DNA from: Sinonovacula constricta
Lineage: Eukaryota; Mollusca; Bivalvia; Cardiida; Solecurtidae
Direction: 5' to 3'
Assembly: GCA_007844125.1 (NCBI GenBank)
Contig: CM017568.1
Location: 11,541,854-11,605,853 of the forward strand
DNA: 64,000 nt
Made by a program: the position numbers and the translations under genes. Shown here piece after piece: positions 1-12,125 of this stretch. Position 1 is the first letter of the stretch; every line of letters starts with the position of its first letter. Under the pieces are notes generated by a model. It was not told the origin of the DNA. It did not search any database and was given only the letters and a program-made list of their open reading frames with translations.

Positions 1-284
1 TAACCCTTTCACATGACGGTTCTGTTTGCCTAAGCGCATTGCTTTTTGATTGCTAAGATTCTTGTGATTGGCGGAATTTGTATACTTGTAATAATGTATC
101 TTTGTTGCTATCCCCTAGATACCAAAGACTCAAAATCTTTTTGATAGCCGGTCTTAATTTAAACGGTTGCCTGGCAAAATGTATAAACCCACACATCAAG
201 CCTGGTAGAAAATACCCATATTGTATATAAAGAAAACCATGTCTGATAATATAAAGATGTTTTGTTTTGTTTTTGAAATACATT

Positions 285-478
285 ACAGCGACCAATTATA
301 ACAATTATAGCAACATCCAACTTTTGGGTGGAGGTAGACACAAGACACACGTCAGCTGGAAGACCTTCCCACATTAAGTCCTTCGCCCTTAACGGGACTC
401 GAACCCACGCGGCGAGAGGCTAAGCAGCCAGAGGAGTTACAAATCGGCGACTCTACCACTACGCCACGGGCGCCCCCA
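285..478 (-). mobile_element. tRNA-derived SINE, left-arm copy
   Basis: Read on the minus strand, the head (about 478-385) has an A-box-like TGGCGTAGTGGTAGAGTC and a B-box GGGTTCGAGTCCC, with a long tRNA-Ser/Leu-like middle. A body with cttcctccacc-like sequence and an A-rich end near 260-285 follow. It is mirrored at 11910-12120, so it was in place before the inverted duplication. It does not fold as an intact tRNA and is read as a SINE. Confidence 0.65.
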
Positions 479-999
479 GGTGATATTAAGATGTAAGGCG
501 TTACAATCCTCATATGATGCTGATAACAATGTAAATACATACACGACATACGACATATACACTGTACTTTGGTAAACGCTGTTTCGATAACAGCTTCATC
601 ATGACAGATGTGTTTTTGAGATAAAGGCGTTCAACGAATACATAGTTATTCCAAAGAGGAATTCGAAAGCGATAAAGTAGAACATGTCGGCTTGTTTTCA
701 TATCGAAATTAAGTCATATGGGTGTGGACAGTTGTCAACTTTACAACTGGAATAAACGACAACAGCAAATAAAGAAACAAACAAATGACAAATAATGTAC
801 TGGCCTGATTCAATTTGCCAAAATCGAAAATGTATTTAAAATCAAAACATAAAATGCGCATTTATATAATACCTTTTTACAAGGCAGTAAATGTGTGTGA
901 AATGTTTTCAATAACTGATTTGCTTTGTTTCTAATTTATTCATGCACCGACTAAATAATTTTCAAGTTGATGTTGTCAAGACAATCATCGGTGAGGAGG

Positions 1000-1090
1000 G
1001 CGTACGACGTATCGTAGGTCAGCTTTATGACCGTCCTACACTTAAGTTATCGTCCCGACCGCGACTCGAACCAACAAGATGTAGACATTA
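1000..1090 (-). mobile_element. SINE fragment (B-box remnant)
   Basis: The minus strand reads ggttcgagtcgcggtcggg, a B-box-like stretch, followed by a body related to the other SINEs here (acttaagtgtaggacggtc). The right-arm partner is at about 11425-11510. No A-box half is recognisable. Confidence 0.45.
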
Positions 1091-1977
1091 TTTAGTTATT
1101 CGCTTTCAGCGCTGAACTCACTCTCAAAATATTTGACTGTATTTTATTATACAGAATATAAAACAACATACCTTTTTCCCACCTTTTGTTAAACGCTGGA
1201 AATTCGGTTTTTCCATTTGCACTTTCGTTTCCGATCAAAAGAGATAACTCTTAGTTTCTTCGATATAAATATACACGAGAGTTACTTCCCTTTGCTATTT
1301 TACACTCACAGTTCAGTTTGCAGTTTATTTATAAAATTCGGACAACAAATTCAATAGCATAATAAGGAAATACTAATACGTGTGAAAAAACGAGTTCAAT
1401 ACATATTTTCAAAAATATTGTAAACACAACAATAACATAAACAGATGCAAACGTTCAATAGCGTTTATGGCGTTTCAAATGGCATTTTTTCCTTACGCGT
1501 ATTCGGGTGTTAAGTTGGGATAGTTTTATCTTTTCTTCAATTGCTAGACAGTTTAAACAATGAATTCGTTTCTGATTATAAAATGTATATTAGACCCCAA
1601 AACGGTCTTTTGCCAGGAGCAGAGACCGAACACAAATGTACAAACAAGTCAACGCTTAGGTGTTGTATGTCGGTGATTCTTAAATACTCGGCAACCGGCA
1701 CATTTTTTCTTTTATTGAACCCTGTTAAGTACGGACGTTGAACAAATAAAAAGGAGAGAAACGAACAATGAACACAGCATAAACATAAACACACCAAACA
1801 AAATATAATAGAGCGTTTACTTTACTGCTTCGATATCTTGTTGTAAATGTGTATTTCGTAGCCGGAAGAATATCTGATCACACTCGTGTGTAACATTAGA
1901 TATAGTACACTGGATAGTTAATGTAAACTGGATATATAGGGAGTGTCCATATATTTATGAAATACGTTTATATATGT

Positions 1978-2280
1978 GTCAATGTCATGTCCCGGTCCAG
2001 GTCGGTCATGTTCCGGTCGGTCATGTACCGGTCGGTCATCGGTCATGTCACGGTCGGTCATGTTGCGGTCGGTCATATCCAGGTCTGTCATGTCCCGATC
2101 CAGGTCGATCATGTCCCGGTCGGTCATGTCCCTGTCCAGGGTCGGTCATGTCCCGGTCGGTCATGTCCAGGTCGGTCATGTCCCGGTCCCGGTCGGTCAT
2201 ATCACAGTCGGTCATGTCCAGGTCGGCCAAGTCCCAATCCTGGTCGGTCATGTCCCGGATCATGTCCCGGTTAGTTAGTC
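1978..2280. repeat. 15/21-bp minisatellite, left arm
   Basis: Tandem units of the type catgtcccggtcggt (15 bp) are mixed with 21-bp units that carry an extra ccaggt or cccggt. Unit lengths are multiples of three, so long spurious reading frames appear on both strands. The inverted counterparts, longer and in two blocks, are at 9310-9525 and 9718-10250. Confidence 0.9.
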
Positions 2281-2554
2281 GGTTTAAAAGTAAGTAAGTT
2301 TATATATACATATATACATTTTAACCGACTAACCAGAAGCAGCAGCTTAATCAGCTTCATTATAAGCAGCAGCAACATTATCATTATCAACAGAAGTGCC
2401 AGCACTATCATCATTACAATTAACAATCACTTTGCAAGCAGTAAAAAGGCCGATCAAAAGTATGTGAGCACAAAAATAAAATAATGTTGTTGGCTTCCTG
2501 AAGTTAAACATGATAGATTTACAATATATGCCTTGTGAAATAACATGTATGTTT

Positions 2555-2745
2555 TGTTACATCGCACCGATTCAATAATTTTCATATTGGCTCGTCCAGC
2601 TAATTATTGGTAGAGGTAGACACCAGACCTTTGTCCGGATAGAACCACCAGGGAACCGCAGATAAGCTTTGGCCACCTTCCCACATGACGGTTCTCGACC
2701 CGACATGGACACGAACTCAGTCGGTAGGGGACTGAGGAGTTTCGA
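2555..2745 (-). mobile_element. SINE-like element, left-arm copy
   Basis: On the minus strand a B-box-like region lies near 2700-2715. It is followed by the family body (cacatgaaggttc/gtgggaaggtgg type, tctggtgt, ctctaccaataatt) and the end gcgatgtaacaaaa near 2555. The better-preserved mirror copy is at 8235-8420. Confidence 0.55.
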
Positions 2746-3529
2746 GCAGCAGAAATAAGAGCATATTATGTATCGAGGTATAGGGATAAAGAGAGAGAAG
2801 CAAGAAAGAAAAAATAATTAAAAAACTTCCACAATCATCAACTACAGAATTATTTTTATCATCATTATCATCTACAACATTAACAACAACAACTATTTCT
2901 AATTCAACATACATCAACAATATTAAAATCACTGACATTTCCGGCGACAACATGCCAACAACCAACATCAGCAGAATCAGCATCATCATTTACATAACCA
3001 TAATCCTTAACAGCAGCAACAACAGCAGTAATATATTAATAATCAACATCAATATCATCAACAGCAGGACAAGAAACAACACCACCATAAAAAAACCTCC
3101 ATAATTATCATAAACACCATCAGAAGCAACATCTTCGTCTTCACATGAAAGAAGAAAAAAGTAAATTGCTGTCACTAATGTAAGGCAATATTATGAGGTA
3201 AAGAATCACAATATTACAGAACAGAAGCAGACAATATTTATGATCAATAGCAACAGTAACAATGCAGCTATGTAGTGACCTGGATGAAAAGAGAAATCCA
3301 CACAGATTGACAGACAGACGCAAAGAAGAATGAAAGAACGAAAGAAAGAAAGAGAGGAAGAGAAACCTGAATATATGGGAAGAAAGACAGACTGAACATG
3401 ATTAAAATAAGACTAAATGTAAACATTGTTATCGTAGGTGCGAAAAGAAATAAGAAGAAATCATCATCATAATCAACACAGCCACCAACACGGGCACATT
3501 GGCTAACATTAACAGTTTTTAAACAGATG

Positions 3530-6500
3530 CAGCAGCCACCTATAGAACAGCAGCAGATGCAGCCAAAACAAAACAACAGCTAAAACAGCAGCAGCAGACA
3601 AAACAGAAGCAGCCAGACAACCAGCAGCAGCCTGAACAGAAGCAGCCAGACAAGCAGCAGCAGACAGAACAGAAGCAGACAAGCAGCAGTAGCCTGAACA
3701 GAAGTAGCCAGACAAGCAGCAGCAGACAAAACAGAAGCAGCCAGACAAGTAGCAGCAGACAGAACAGAAGTAGCCACACAAGCAGCAGCAGCCAGAACAG
3801 AAGCACACAGACAAGCAGCAGTAGACTGAACAGAAGCTAACAGACAAGCAGCAGCAGCCAGAACAGAAGCAGCCAGACAGGCAGCAGTAGACTGAACAGA
3901 AGCAGCCAGACAAGCAGCAGCAGACAGAACAGAAGCAGCCAGACAAGCAGCAGCAGACAGAACAGAAGCAGACAGACAAGCAGCAGCAGCCAGAACAGAA
4001 GCAGCCAGACAAGCAGCAGCGACTTAACAGAAGCAGCCAGACAATCAGCAGCAGACAAAACTGAAGCAGCCAGACAAGCAGCAGCAGACAGAACAGAAGC
4101 AGCCAGACAAGCAGCAGCAGATAAAACAGAAGCAGCCAGACAAGCAGCAGCACACAGAACAGAAGCAGCCAGACAAGCAGCAGCGACTTAACAGAAGCAG
4201 CCAGACAAGCAGCAGCAGACAAAACAGAAGCAGATGCAGCAGCCGCCAATAGAACAGCAGCAGATGCAGCAGCCGCCAATAGACCAGCAGCAGATGCTGC
4301 AGCCTAAACACAAACAGCCTAAGCAGCCGCAGCCAAAAACAGAAGCAGCAAGAAAAGCAGCGGCAGCGGCAGCTGCAGCCAAAACAAAAACAGCTAAACA
4401 GCAGCAGCAGCAGCAGACAAAACAGAAGTAGCCAGACAAGCAGCAGCAGACAGAACAGAAGTAGTCAGACAAGCAGCAGCAGACAGAACAGAAGTAGCCA
4501 GACAAGCAGCAGCAGACAAAACAGAAGTAGCCAGACAAGCAGCAGCAGGCAAAACAGAAGTAGTCAGACAAGCAGCAGCAGAAGAACAGAAGCAGACAGA
4601 CAAGCAGCAGCAAACAGAACAGAAGCAGCCAGACAAGCAGCAGCAGCCAGAACAGAAGAAACCAGGCAAGCAGCAGCAGGCTGAACAGAAGCAGCCAGAC
4701 AAGCAGCAGGAGACAAAACAGAAGTAGCCAGACAAGCAAGCAGCAGCAGACAAAACAGAAGCAGACAGACAAGCAGCAGCAGCCAGAACAGAAGCAGCCA
4801 GAGAAGCAGCATCAAACACAACAGAAGCAGCCAGACAAGCAGCAGCAGACGGAACAGAAGAAGCAAGACAAACAGCAGCAGCCAGAAAAGAAGCACACAG
4901 ACAAACAGCAGCAGACTGAACAGAAACAAACAAACAAGCAGCAGCAGACAGAACAAGGTCTAACAGACAAGCAGCAGGAGAGAGAACAGAAGTAGGCAGA
5001 CAAGACCAGCAGCAGACAGAACAGAAGCAGCCAGACAAGCAGCAGCAGCAGACAGAACAGAAGCAGCCAGACAAGCAGCAGCAGACTGAACAGAAGCTAA
5101 CAGACAAGCAGCAGCAGCAGACAGAACAGAAGCTAACAGACAAGCAGCAGCAGACAGAACAGAAGCTAACAGATAAGCAGCAGACAGAACAGAAGCAGCA
5201 AGACAAGCAGCAGCAGACTGAACAGAAGCTAACAGACAAGGAGCAGCAGCAGACAGAACAGAAGCAGCAAGACAAGCAGCAGCAGACTGAACAGAAGCTA
5301 ACAGAGAAGCAGCAGCAGCAGACAGAACAGAAGCAGCAAGACAAGCAGCAGACAGAACAGAAGCTAACAGACAAGCAGCAGCAGACAGAACAGAAGCTAA
5401 CAGACAAGCAGCAGCAGACAGAACAGAAGCTAACAGACAAGCAGCAGCAGCAGCAGCAGCCTGAACAGAAGCAGACAGACAAGCAGCAGCAAACAAAAAA
5501 TAAGCAGCAAGACAAGCAGCAGCAGACAGAACAGGTGCAGCCAGACAAGTAGCAGCAGACAGAACAGAAGCTAACAGACAAGCAGCAGCAGACAGAACAG
5601 AAGCTCACAGACAAGCAGCAGCAGCAGCAGCAGCCTGAACAGAAGCAGACAGACAAGCAGCAGCAGACCAAAAATAAGCAGCCAGACAAGTAGCAGCAGA
5701 CAGAACAGAAGCTAACAGACAAGCAGCAGCAGACAGAACAGAAGCTCACAGACAAGCAGCAGCAGCAGCAGCAGACAGAACAGAAGCAGACAAGCAGCAG
5801 ACACAGAAGAAGCTAACAGACAAGCAGCAGCAAACAGAACAGAAGAAGACAAGCAGCAGACAGAGAAGAAGCTAACAGACAAGCAGCAGCAGACAGAACA
5901 GAAGCAGACAAGCAGCAAACAGAGAAGAATCTAACAGACAAGCAGCAGCAGACAGAGCAGAAGCAGACAAGCAGCAGACAGAGAAGAAGCTAACAGACAA
6001 GCAGCAGCAGACAGAACAGAAGCAGACAAGCAGCAGCAGACAGAACAGAAGCAGACAAGCAGCAGCAGACAGAACAGAAGCAGACAAGAAGCAGCAGACA
6101 GAACAGAAGCAGACAGACAAGCATCAGCAGCCAGAACAGAAGCAGACAGACAAGCAGCAGCAGACAGAACAGAAGCAGACAAGAAGCAGCAGACAGAAAA
6201 GAAGCAGACAGACAAGCAGCAGCAGACAGAACAGAAGCAGACAAGCAGCAGCAGACAGAACAGAAGCAGACAGACAAGCATCAGCAGACAGAACAGAAGC
6301 AGACAAGAAGCAGCAGACAGAACAGAAGCAGACAGACAAACAGCAGCAGACAGAACAGAAGCAGACAAGTAGCAGCAGACAGAACAGAAGCAGACAGACA
6401 TGCAGCAGCAGACAGAACAGAAGCAGACAAGCAGCAGTAGACTGAACAGAAGCAGACAGACAAGCAGCAGCAGACAGAACAAAAGCAGACAGACAAGCAG

Positions 6501-6960
6501 CAGCAGACAGAACAGAAGCAGACAGACAAGCAGCAGCAGACAGAACAGAAGCAGACAGACAAGCAGCAGCAGACAGAACAGAATCAGACAGACAAGCAGA
6601 AGCAGACAGAACAGAAGCAGACAAGAAGCAGCAGCCAGAACAGAAGTAGACAGACATGCAGCAGCAGACAGAACAGAAACAGACAAGCAGCAGCAGACAG
6701 AACAGAAGCAGACAGACACAGAAGCAGACAAGCAGCAGCAGACAGAACAGAAGCAGACAGACAAGCAGCAGCAGACAGAACAGAAGCAGCCAGACAAGCA
6801 GCAGCAGACAGAACAGAAGCAGCCAGACAAGCAGCAGCAGACAGAACAGAAGCTAACAGACAAGCAGCAGCAGCCCGAACAGAAGCAGACAGACAAGCAT
6901 CAGCAGACAGAAAAGAAGCAGCCAGACAAGCATCAGCATCAACAGACAGAACAGCAATAG
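3530..6960. repeat. 3.4-kb CAG-rich minisatellite, 33-bp unit
   Basis: Nearly continuous tandem array of units like cagacaagcagcagcagac followed by agaacagaagcag. The dominant period is 33 bp, with shorter 27- and 30-bp variants and local (CAG)n stretches. The period is a multiple of three and the motif lacks stops in several frames, so both strands show long low-complexity reading frames: 11-residue plus-strand repeats rich in Q, S and R, and minus-strand repeats rich in C, L, V and S. No start context, splice structure or homology supports coding. It sits in the spacer of the palindrome. Confidence 0.9.
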
Positions 6961-7434
6961 CAGAAATAGGAAATACAACACCATAAACATTGTTATATAC
7001 ATTGTACCACAATCACAACTGCAAATGAACAGAAAAACAGCTTCAATTATGGCAGATATTCAATCACCACAAACAACAAAACACCATTAACATTAGCAGA
7101 CAAAAATAAGTCACGACAAAAGACCTTTATCAATATATCACTAGCCCGTTTATAGTTAGCATTATTACCCAAAAAGTAATAGTATCTTCAAAAGCACCAG
7201 CGGTAGCAGAAGGAGCAACACCACCAATGTCATCATCAATATAAATAACAACATCGTCATATTCATCAACAGCACTATCACCACAACCATCATCATTATT
7301 TATGCAACAACAGAGCTAGCACGAGCATCAATTTAGTAAGAACCTTGGAGAAGAAAGCAGAAAATTAAAATTTTAAGAAAAAAAATGTGAAGAATTCTTT
7401 CTGTCTTTCTTTCTTTTTTTCTTTCTTTCTTTCT

Positions 7435-7600
7435 TCTCACCACGTGGGTTCGAGTCCCGGTCGGGGCGAGATCTTTCATGTGGAAAGGTTTTCCAGCTAA
7501 CCTGCGGTGCGCCGGTGGTTCTACCAATAGCTGGATGTTTCCAATATGACCATAATTATGTAGGTGCGATGTAACAAAAAACAACAACAACAAAACATCT
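7435..7600 (+). mobile_element. SINE fragment in the palindrome spacer
   Basis: Begins with the B-box gtgggttcgagtcccggtc. The family body follows (tggaaaggttttccagc, ccaatagctggatgtttcc), then a 3' end with ataattatgtaggtgcgatg and a CAA-rich tail. The A-box half is missing or replaced by a TTTC-rich microsatellite just upstream (7397-7436). Confidence 0.6.
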
Positions 7601-8234
7601 TTGCTTATGTCTGTCTATCTGTGTGGATTTCTCTCTTCATCCAGGTCAATACATAGCTGCAATGTTACTGTTACTGCTGATCATAATAAACCTACTGTGA
7701 TTATCAATGGTGTGCTTAAAAATTGTGATTCTTTACCACATAATATTGCCTTACATTAGTAACAGTAATTTACTTTTTGTATTTTTTATCTTTCATGTGA
7801 ATACGACAATATTGCTTCCGATGATGTTGATGATAATTATGGTGGTACTAATAGTGGTGGTGGTGCTGCTGCTTCTGTTTCTGCTGCTGCTGCTGATATT
7901 AATGCTGATGATTAAAATATTACTGCTGTTGATGTTGCTGTGAAGGATTATGGTTATGTAAATGATGATGCTTATTCTGCGGATGTTGGTTGCTGGCATG
8001 AATTTTAATGCTGTTGATTTGTTGTTGTATATTGAAATAAGAAGTAGTTGTTGTTGATGCTTTCGCTGCTACTTTTGCTGCTGCTGCTGCTGCTGCTTTT
8101 GCTGCTGATGATGATACATCTGTAGTTGATGATTGTAGTAGTGTTTTTTCTACTTTTTCTTTCTTTCTTGCTTCCCTTTCTCTCTCCCTACATATCCAGG
8201 CTATACAAAAGATGGTCTCACTTCTGCTGCTCGA

Positions 8235-8420
8235 AACTCCTCCGCCCCTTGCCGCCCGAGTTCGAGTCCCGGTCGAGGCGAGAACCTTCATGTGGGAAGG
8301 TGGCCCAGCTTATCTGCGGTTCCCTAGTAGTTCTACCCGGACATTGGTCTGGTGTTTTCCTCTACCAATAATTAGCTGGACGAGCTAATATTACCATTAT
8401 TGTATCAGTGCAATGTAACA
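8235..8420 (+). mobile_element. SINE-like element, right-arm copy
   Basis: Contains the B-box gagttcgagtcccggtcg at about 8260. The conserved body cttcatgtgggaaggtgg and tctggtgttttcctctacc follows, then a tail ending caatgtaacaaag. Mirror copy of 2555-2745. The same 3' tail recurs as short fragments at 31735-31765 and 43205-43300. Confidence 0.6.
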
Positions 8421-9309
8421 AAGACATATTATTTCACAGGGCATATACTGCAAAACTATAATTTTTAACTTCAGGAAGCCAACAATATTATTTATTTTTG
8501 TGCTCAAATACTTCTGATTGGCCTTTTACTGTTTGCTTATTTTTTTTTTCTCAATTTGAATGATGATAGTGCTGGCGCTTCTGTTGATAATGATAATGTT
8601 GTTGCTGCTATTAATGACGCTGATTATGCTGCTGCTGATTCTGCTGATGCTGATGATAATATTATTTCTGCTTATGAATAAATAAATATAATACGTTTCC
8701 CATTTATTTTTTACTTAATTTATAGCAATACGATAAGGCTTCTAACGTTTCTTTACGAATACGCATAATTCTGTATCATCTTTCTGAGTTGTTTACGTTT
8801 CATTTCACCTGTCTTATCTATTATAACTCTACTTTTACTCTATCATATGCATTGTGTTTCTTCGGTTTCATTATTTTTATTTTCTTTATATTGACGAATA
8901 TAATAACTGAAAATAAATGATGCTGTCACGCTAATAATATATACGAGTTATATGGGAAATGCCATTTTGATGGTGATACTGGAGTGGATGTACTTGTATT
9001 TCGGAACTGAGGTTCATACACAATCTTGATGGCGGTGGTGGTGGTGCTGCTGCTACTGAAACTGCTGATGATAATGTCCTTGATGCTCTTGCTGCTGCTT
9101 CTGACGATGATGAAGCGATTACGACAGCAACAACAGCGACAGCGATAAAGATGATGATAATGATGATGATACAAAAAACTTATTAAAAAGTGTTGTCTTG
9201 TTAAATTGACTTAAAAAGGACCTGACCATGACTATGACTAAACTTATAAACATATATACTTGATTTTAAACCTACTCAGATCTAATATCAGCTGGCCCTA
9301 TTTGACATG

Positions 9310-10250
9310 ACATGACCGACCGGGACCGAACATGACATGACCAACCTGGACATGACCGACCGGGACCGAACATGACATGACTGTCCTGGACATGACCGAC
9401 CTAGGCCGGGACATGACCGACCTAGGCCGGGACATGACGGAACTGGACCGGGACATGGCCGACCGGCACATGACCGACCTGAACCGGAACATGACCGACC
9501 TGGACCGGGACATGACCGACCGGGTGATGATAATGATGATGATGAGGAGGAGGATGAAAAAAGTGTTTTCTTGTTAAACTGACTTGAAAAGAACCTGACC
9601 ACGGCTATGACTTAACTTATATACATATATACTTACTTTTAAACCTACTTAGACCTAATATCAGCTAGACACTGTGACAAAGTAGTTGATAAACTCGGAA
9701 AGGCCCTCTTTGACATGCCATGACCGACCGCGACCGAACATGACATGACCAACCGGAACATGACCAACCGGGACATGACCGACCTAGGCCGAGACATGAC
9801 CGACCGGGACATGACCAACCTGGACCTGGACATGACCGACCGGGACATGACCGACCGGGAAATGACCGACCTGGACCTGGACATGACCGACCTCGACATG
9901 ACCGACCCGTACCTGGACATAACCTACCAGGGCCTGGACATAACCGACCTGGAACGTGACATGACTGACCAGGACAGAGACATGCCGTCCTGTACCGGGA
10001 CATGACCAAACAGAACCGGACATGACCGACCGGGACATGACCGACCGGGACATAATTGACCGGGACATGACCGACCAGGACCGAGACATAACCGACCTGG
10101 ACCGGGAAATGACCGACCTGGATCGGGACATGAGCGACAGAGACCTGAACGACCTGGACCGGGACATGACCGAGCATGACATGATCGACCTGGACATGAC
10201 CGACCGGGACCGAAACATGGCCGACAGGGACATGACCTTGACCGGAACAT
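9310..10250. repeat. 15/21-bp minisatellite, right arm (two blocks)
   Basis: Units catgaccgaccgggac (with cctggac variants) occupy 9310-9525 and 9718-10250. The two blocks are each preceded by a similar non-repetitive stretch (9180-9300 and 9555-9675; shared atatcagct and ttaaacctact), so the block plus its flank was itself duplicated. The left arm has only one shorter block. Reading frames through the array are artefacts of the period. Confidence 0.9.
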
Positions 10251-10344
10251 GACATTGGCACTTATATAAATCTATTTCATAAATATATAGACAGTTCCTA
10301 TATATCCAGTTTACATTTGGCGTGTAATGTTGCACACCGGTGTT

Positions 10345-10630
10345 TACCGGCCGCAATAGCTCAGGTGGTAGAGCGTCGGCTTGCGGATCGGGAGGTCGTG
10401 GGTTCGAACCCCGGCCGGGTCAAACCAAAGACTTTAAAGTTGGTAGTAGTGGCTTCCCTCCTAACGCTCGGGGCTAAGGGGACAGCATTACGCCTGACTC
10501 GTCGGTGTCAGTATAATGGACCGGCCGGGTTCAGTCTCTGGGCACCTCATAAGTGCCCCTGTGCTATAATGATAGAAATGTCGCTGCGCAGTATCGGCAA
10601 AAATGCCGGCTAATCCCATAATCCCATCCT
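10345..10630 (+). mobile_element. tRNA-derived SINE with 12-bp target duplication
   Basis: The head has an A-box (tagctcaggtggtagagcg) and a perfect B-box (gggttcgaaccccgg). A body of about 200 bp follows, with a GC-rich hairpin-like gcacctcataagtgcccc. Direct repeats cacaccggtgtt flank it at 10333-10344 and 10631-10642. The left palindrome arm has the unoccupied site near 1879-1893 (cacactcgtgtgtaac), so insertion post-dates the inverted duplication. Confidence 0.85.
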
Positions 10631-11424
10631 CACACCGGTGTTATCGGTTATTCTTCCGGCTACGAAAGACATATTTACAGCAAGGTATCGAAGCTGTAAA
10701 GTAATTGCTATATTATATTTTGTCTGGTGTGTTTATGTTTGTGTGCTAAGTGTGTTTGTGCTCATTGTTCGTTACCTCCCTTTTTATTTGTTCAGCGTCC
10801 GTACTAAACGGGGTTCAATGAAAGCCAAAATGCGCTGGTGTCCGAGCGTTCACCGACATATTACACCTTAGAGTTGACTGTTTGTACATATGTGTTCGGG
10901 TTCTGGTCCAGGCAAAAGACCCTGTATGACTCGATACATGTATAAAGTCGAAATACTCGCCTAGGACTCATTATTTAAACTGTCTAACCATTTTAGAAAA
11001 GATAAAACCATCCCAACTTAACGCCAGAATAGGCGTAAGGAAAAATGCAATTTAAAACGCCATAAAACGCTATTGAACTTTTGCATCTGTTTATGTTATT
11101 GATATATATACAATATTTGAAATTGAATTAACCTGTTTTTCACGCGTATTAGTATTTCCTTATTATGCTATTGTGAACAAACTGCAAACTGAACTGTAAG
11201 AGTAAAATAGCAAAGGGAAGTAACTCTCGTGTATATTTATATCGAAGGAAATAAGAGTTATCTCTTTTGATCGAAAACGAAAGTGCAAATGGAAAAACCG
11301 AATTTTCAGCGTTTAACAAAAGGTGGGGAAAAAAGGTATGTTGTTTTAGATTCTGTATAATAAAATACAGTCAAAGATTTTAAGAGTGAGTTCAGCGCTG
11401 AAAGCAAATGAATATATAATGTCT

Positions 11425-11510
11425 ACTTCTTGTTGGTTCGAGTCGCGGTCGGGACGATAACTTAAGTGTAGGACGGTCATCAAGCTATGTTTTGATTTGA
11501 TATACATTAT
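11425..11510 (+). mobile_element. SINE fragment (B-box remnant), right arm
   Basis: Has ggttcgagtcgcggtcggg followed by acttaagtgtaggacggtc. Mirror image of 1000-1090. Confidence 0.45.
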
Positions 11511-11909
11511 CGATTTTGGCAAATTGAATCAGGTCAGTACATTATTTGTCATTTGTTTGTTTCTTTGTTTGTGGCTGTTGTTTATTCCAGTTGTACAGTT
11601 GACAACGGATGTGCTCTGGAAAAGTTTTAAAGAGATATGTATGTTAACTTATATGACTTAATGAAAAGAAGCCGACATGTTCTTCTTTATCGCTTTCGAA
11701 TTCCTCTTTGGAATAACTATGTATTCGTTGAACGCCTTTATCTCAAAAACACATCTGTCATGATGAAGCTGTTATCGAAACAGCGTTTACCAAAGTACAG
11801 TGTATATGTCGTTTGATTTACATTGTCAAATGAGTTATCGCTGAACATGTTTGAAAACTTTGTCATCAGCATCATATGAGGATTGTAACGCCTTACATCT
11901 TAATATCAC

Positions 11910-12125
11910 CTGGGGGCGCCCGTGTCGTAGTGGCAGAGTCGCCAATTTGTAACTCCTCTGGCTGATTAGCCTCTCGCAGCGTGGGTTCGAGTCCCGTTTA
12001 GGGCGAAGGACTTAATGTGGGATGGTCTTCCAGCTGACATGTGTCTGGGGTCTTCCTTCACCAAAAAGTTGGATGTTGGTATAATTATTATAATTGGTAG
12101 CTGTAATGTATTTCAAAATCAAAAC
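11910..12125 (+). mobile_element. tRNA-derived SINE, right-arm copy
   Basis: Head ggcgcccgtgtcgtagtgg, B-box gtgggttcgagtcccg near 11978, then the body ending with ggtagctgtaatgtatttc. Mirror of 285-478. A diverged third copy lies in intron 1 of the PAN-CCP gene at about 55996-56170. Confidence 0.65.

Noticed and set aside
385..478. Possible functional tRNA with a long variable arm
   Set aside because: A- and B-boxes are present, but the element continues into a SINE body with a family-specific tail and recurs as mirrored and diverged copies.
4394..5755. 453-residue minus-strand reading frame rich in Cys, Leu, Val and Ser in the CAG array
   Set aside because: It is a by-product of the period-3 minisatellite. 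Equally long frames exist in other registers, and there is no start context, splice signal or domain.
6400..6960. 186-residue plus-strand frame of Q/S/R repeats in the CAG array
   Set aside because: Same minisatellite artefact. It does not resemble an SR-domain protein beyond composition.
3530..6960. CRISPR array
   Set aside because: The repeats are contiguous with no unique spacers, and the genome is eukaryotic.
9665..10356. Overlapping long frames on both strands of the GGTCGGTCATGTCCC array
   Set aside because: The 15- and 21-bp units keep all registers open. No non-repetitive coding sequence is attached.
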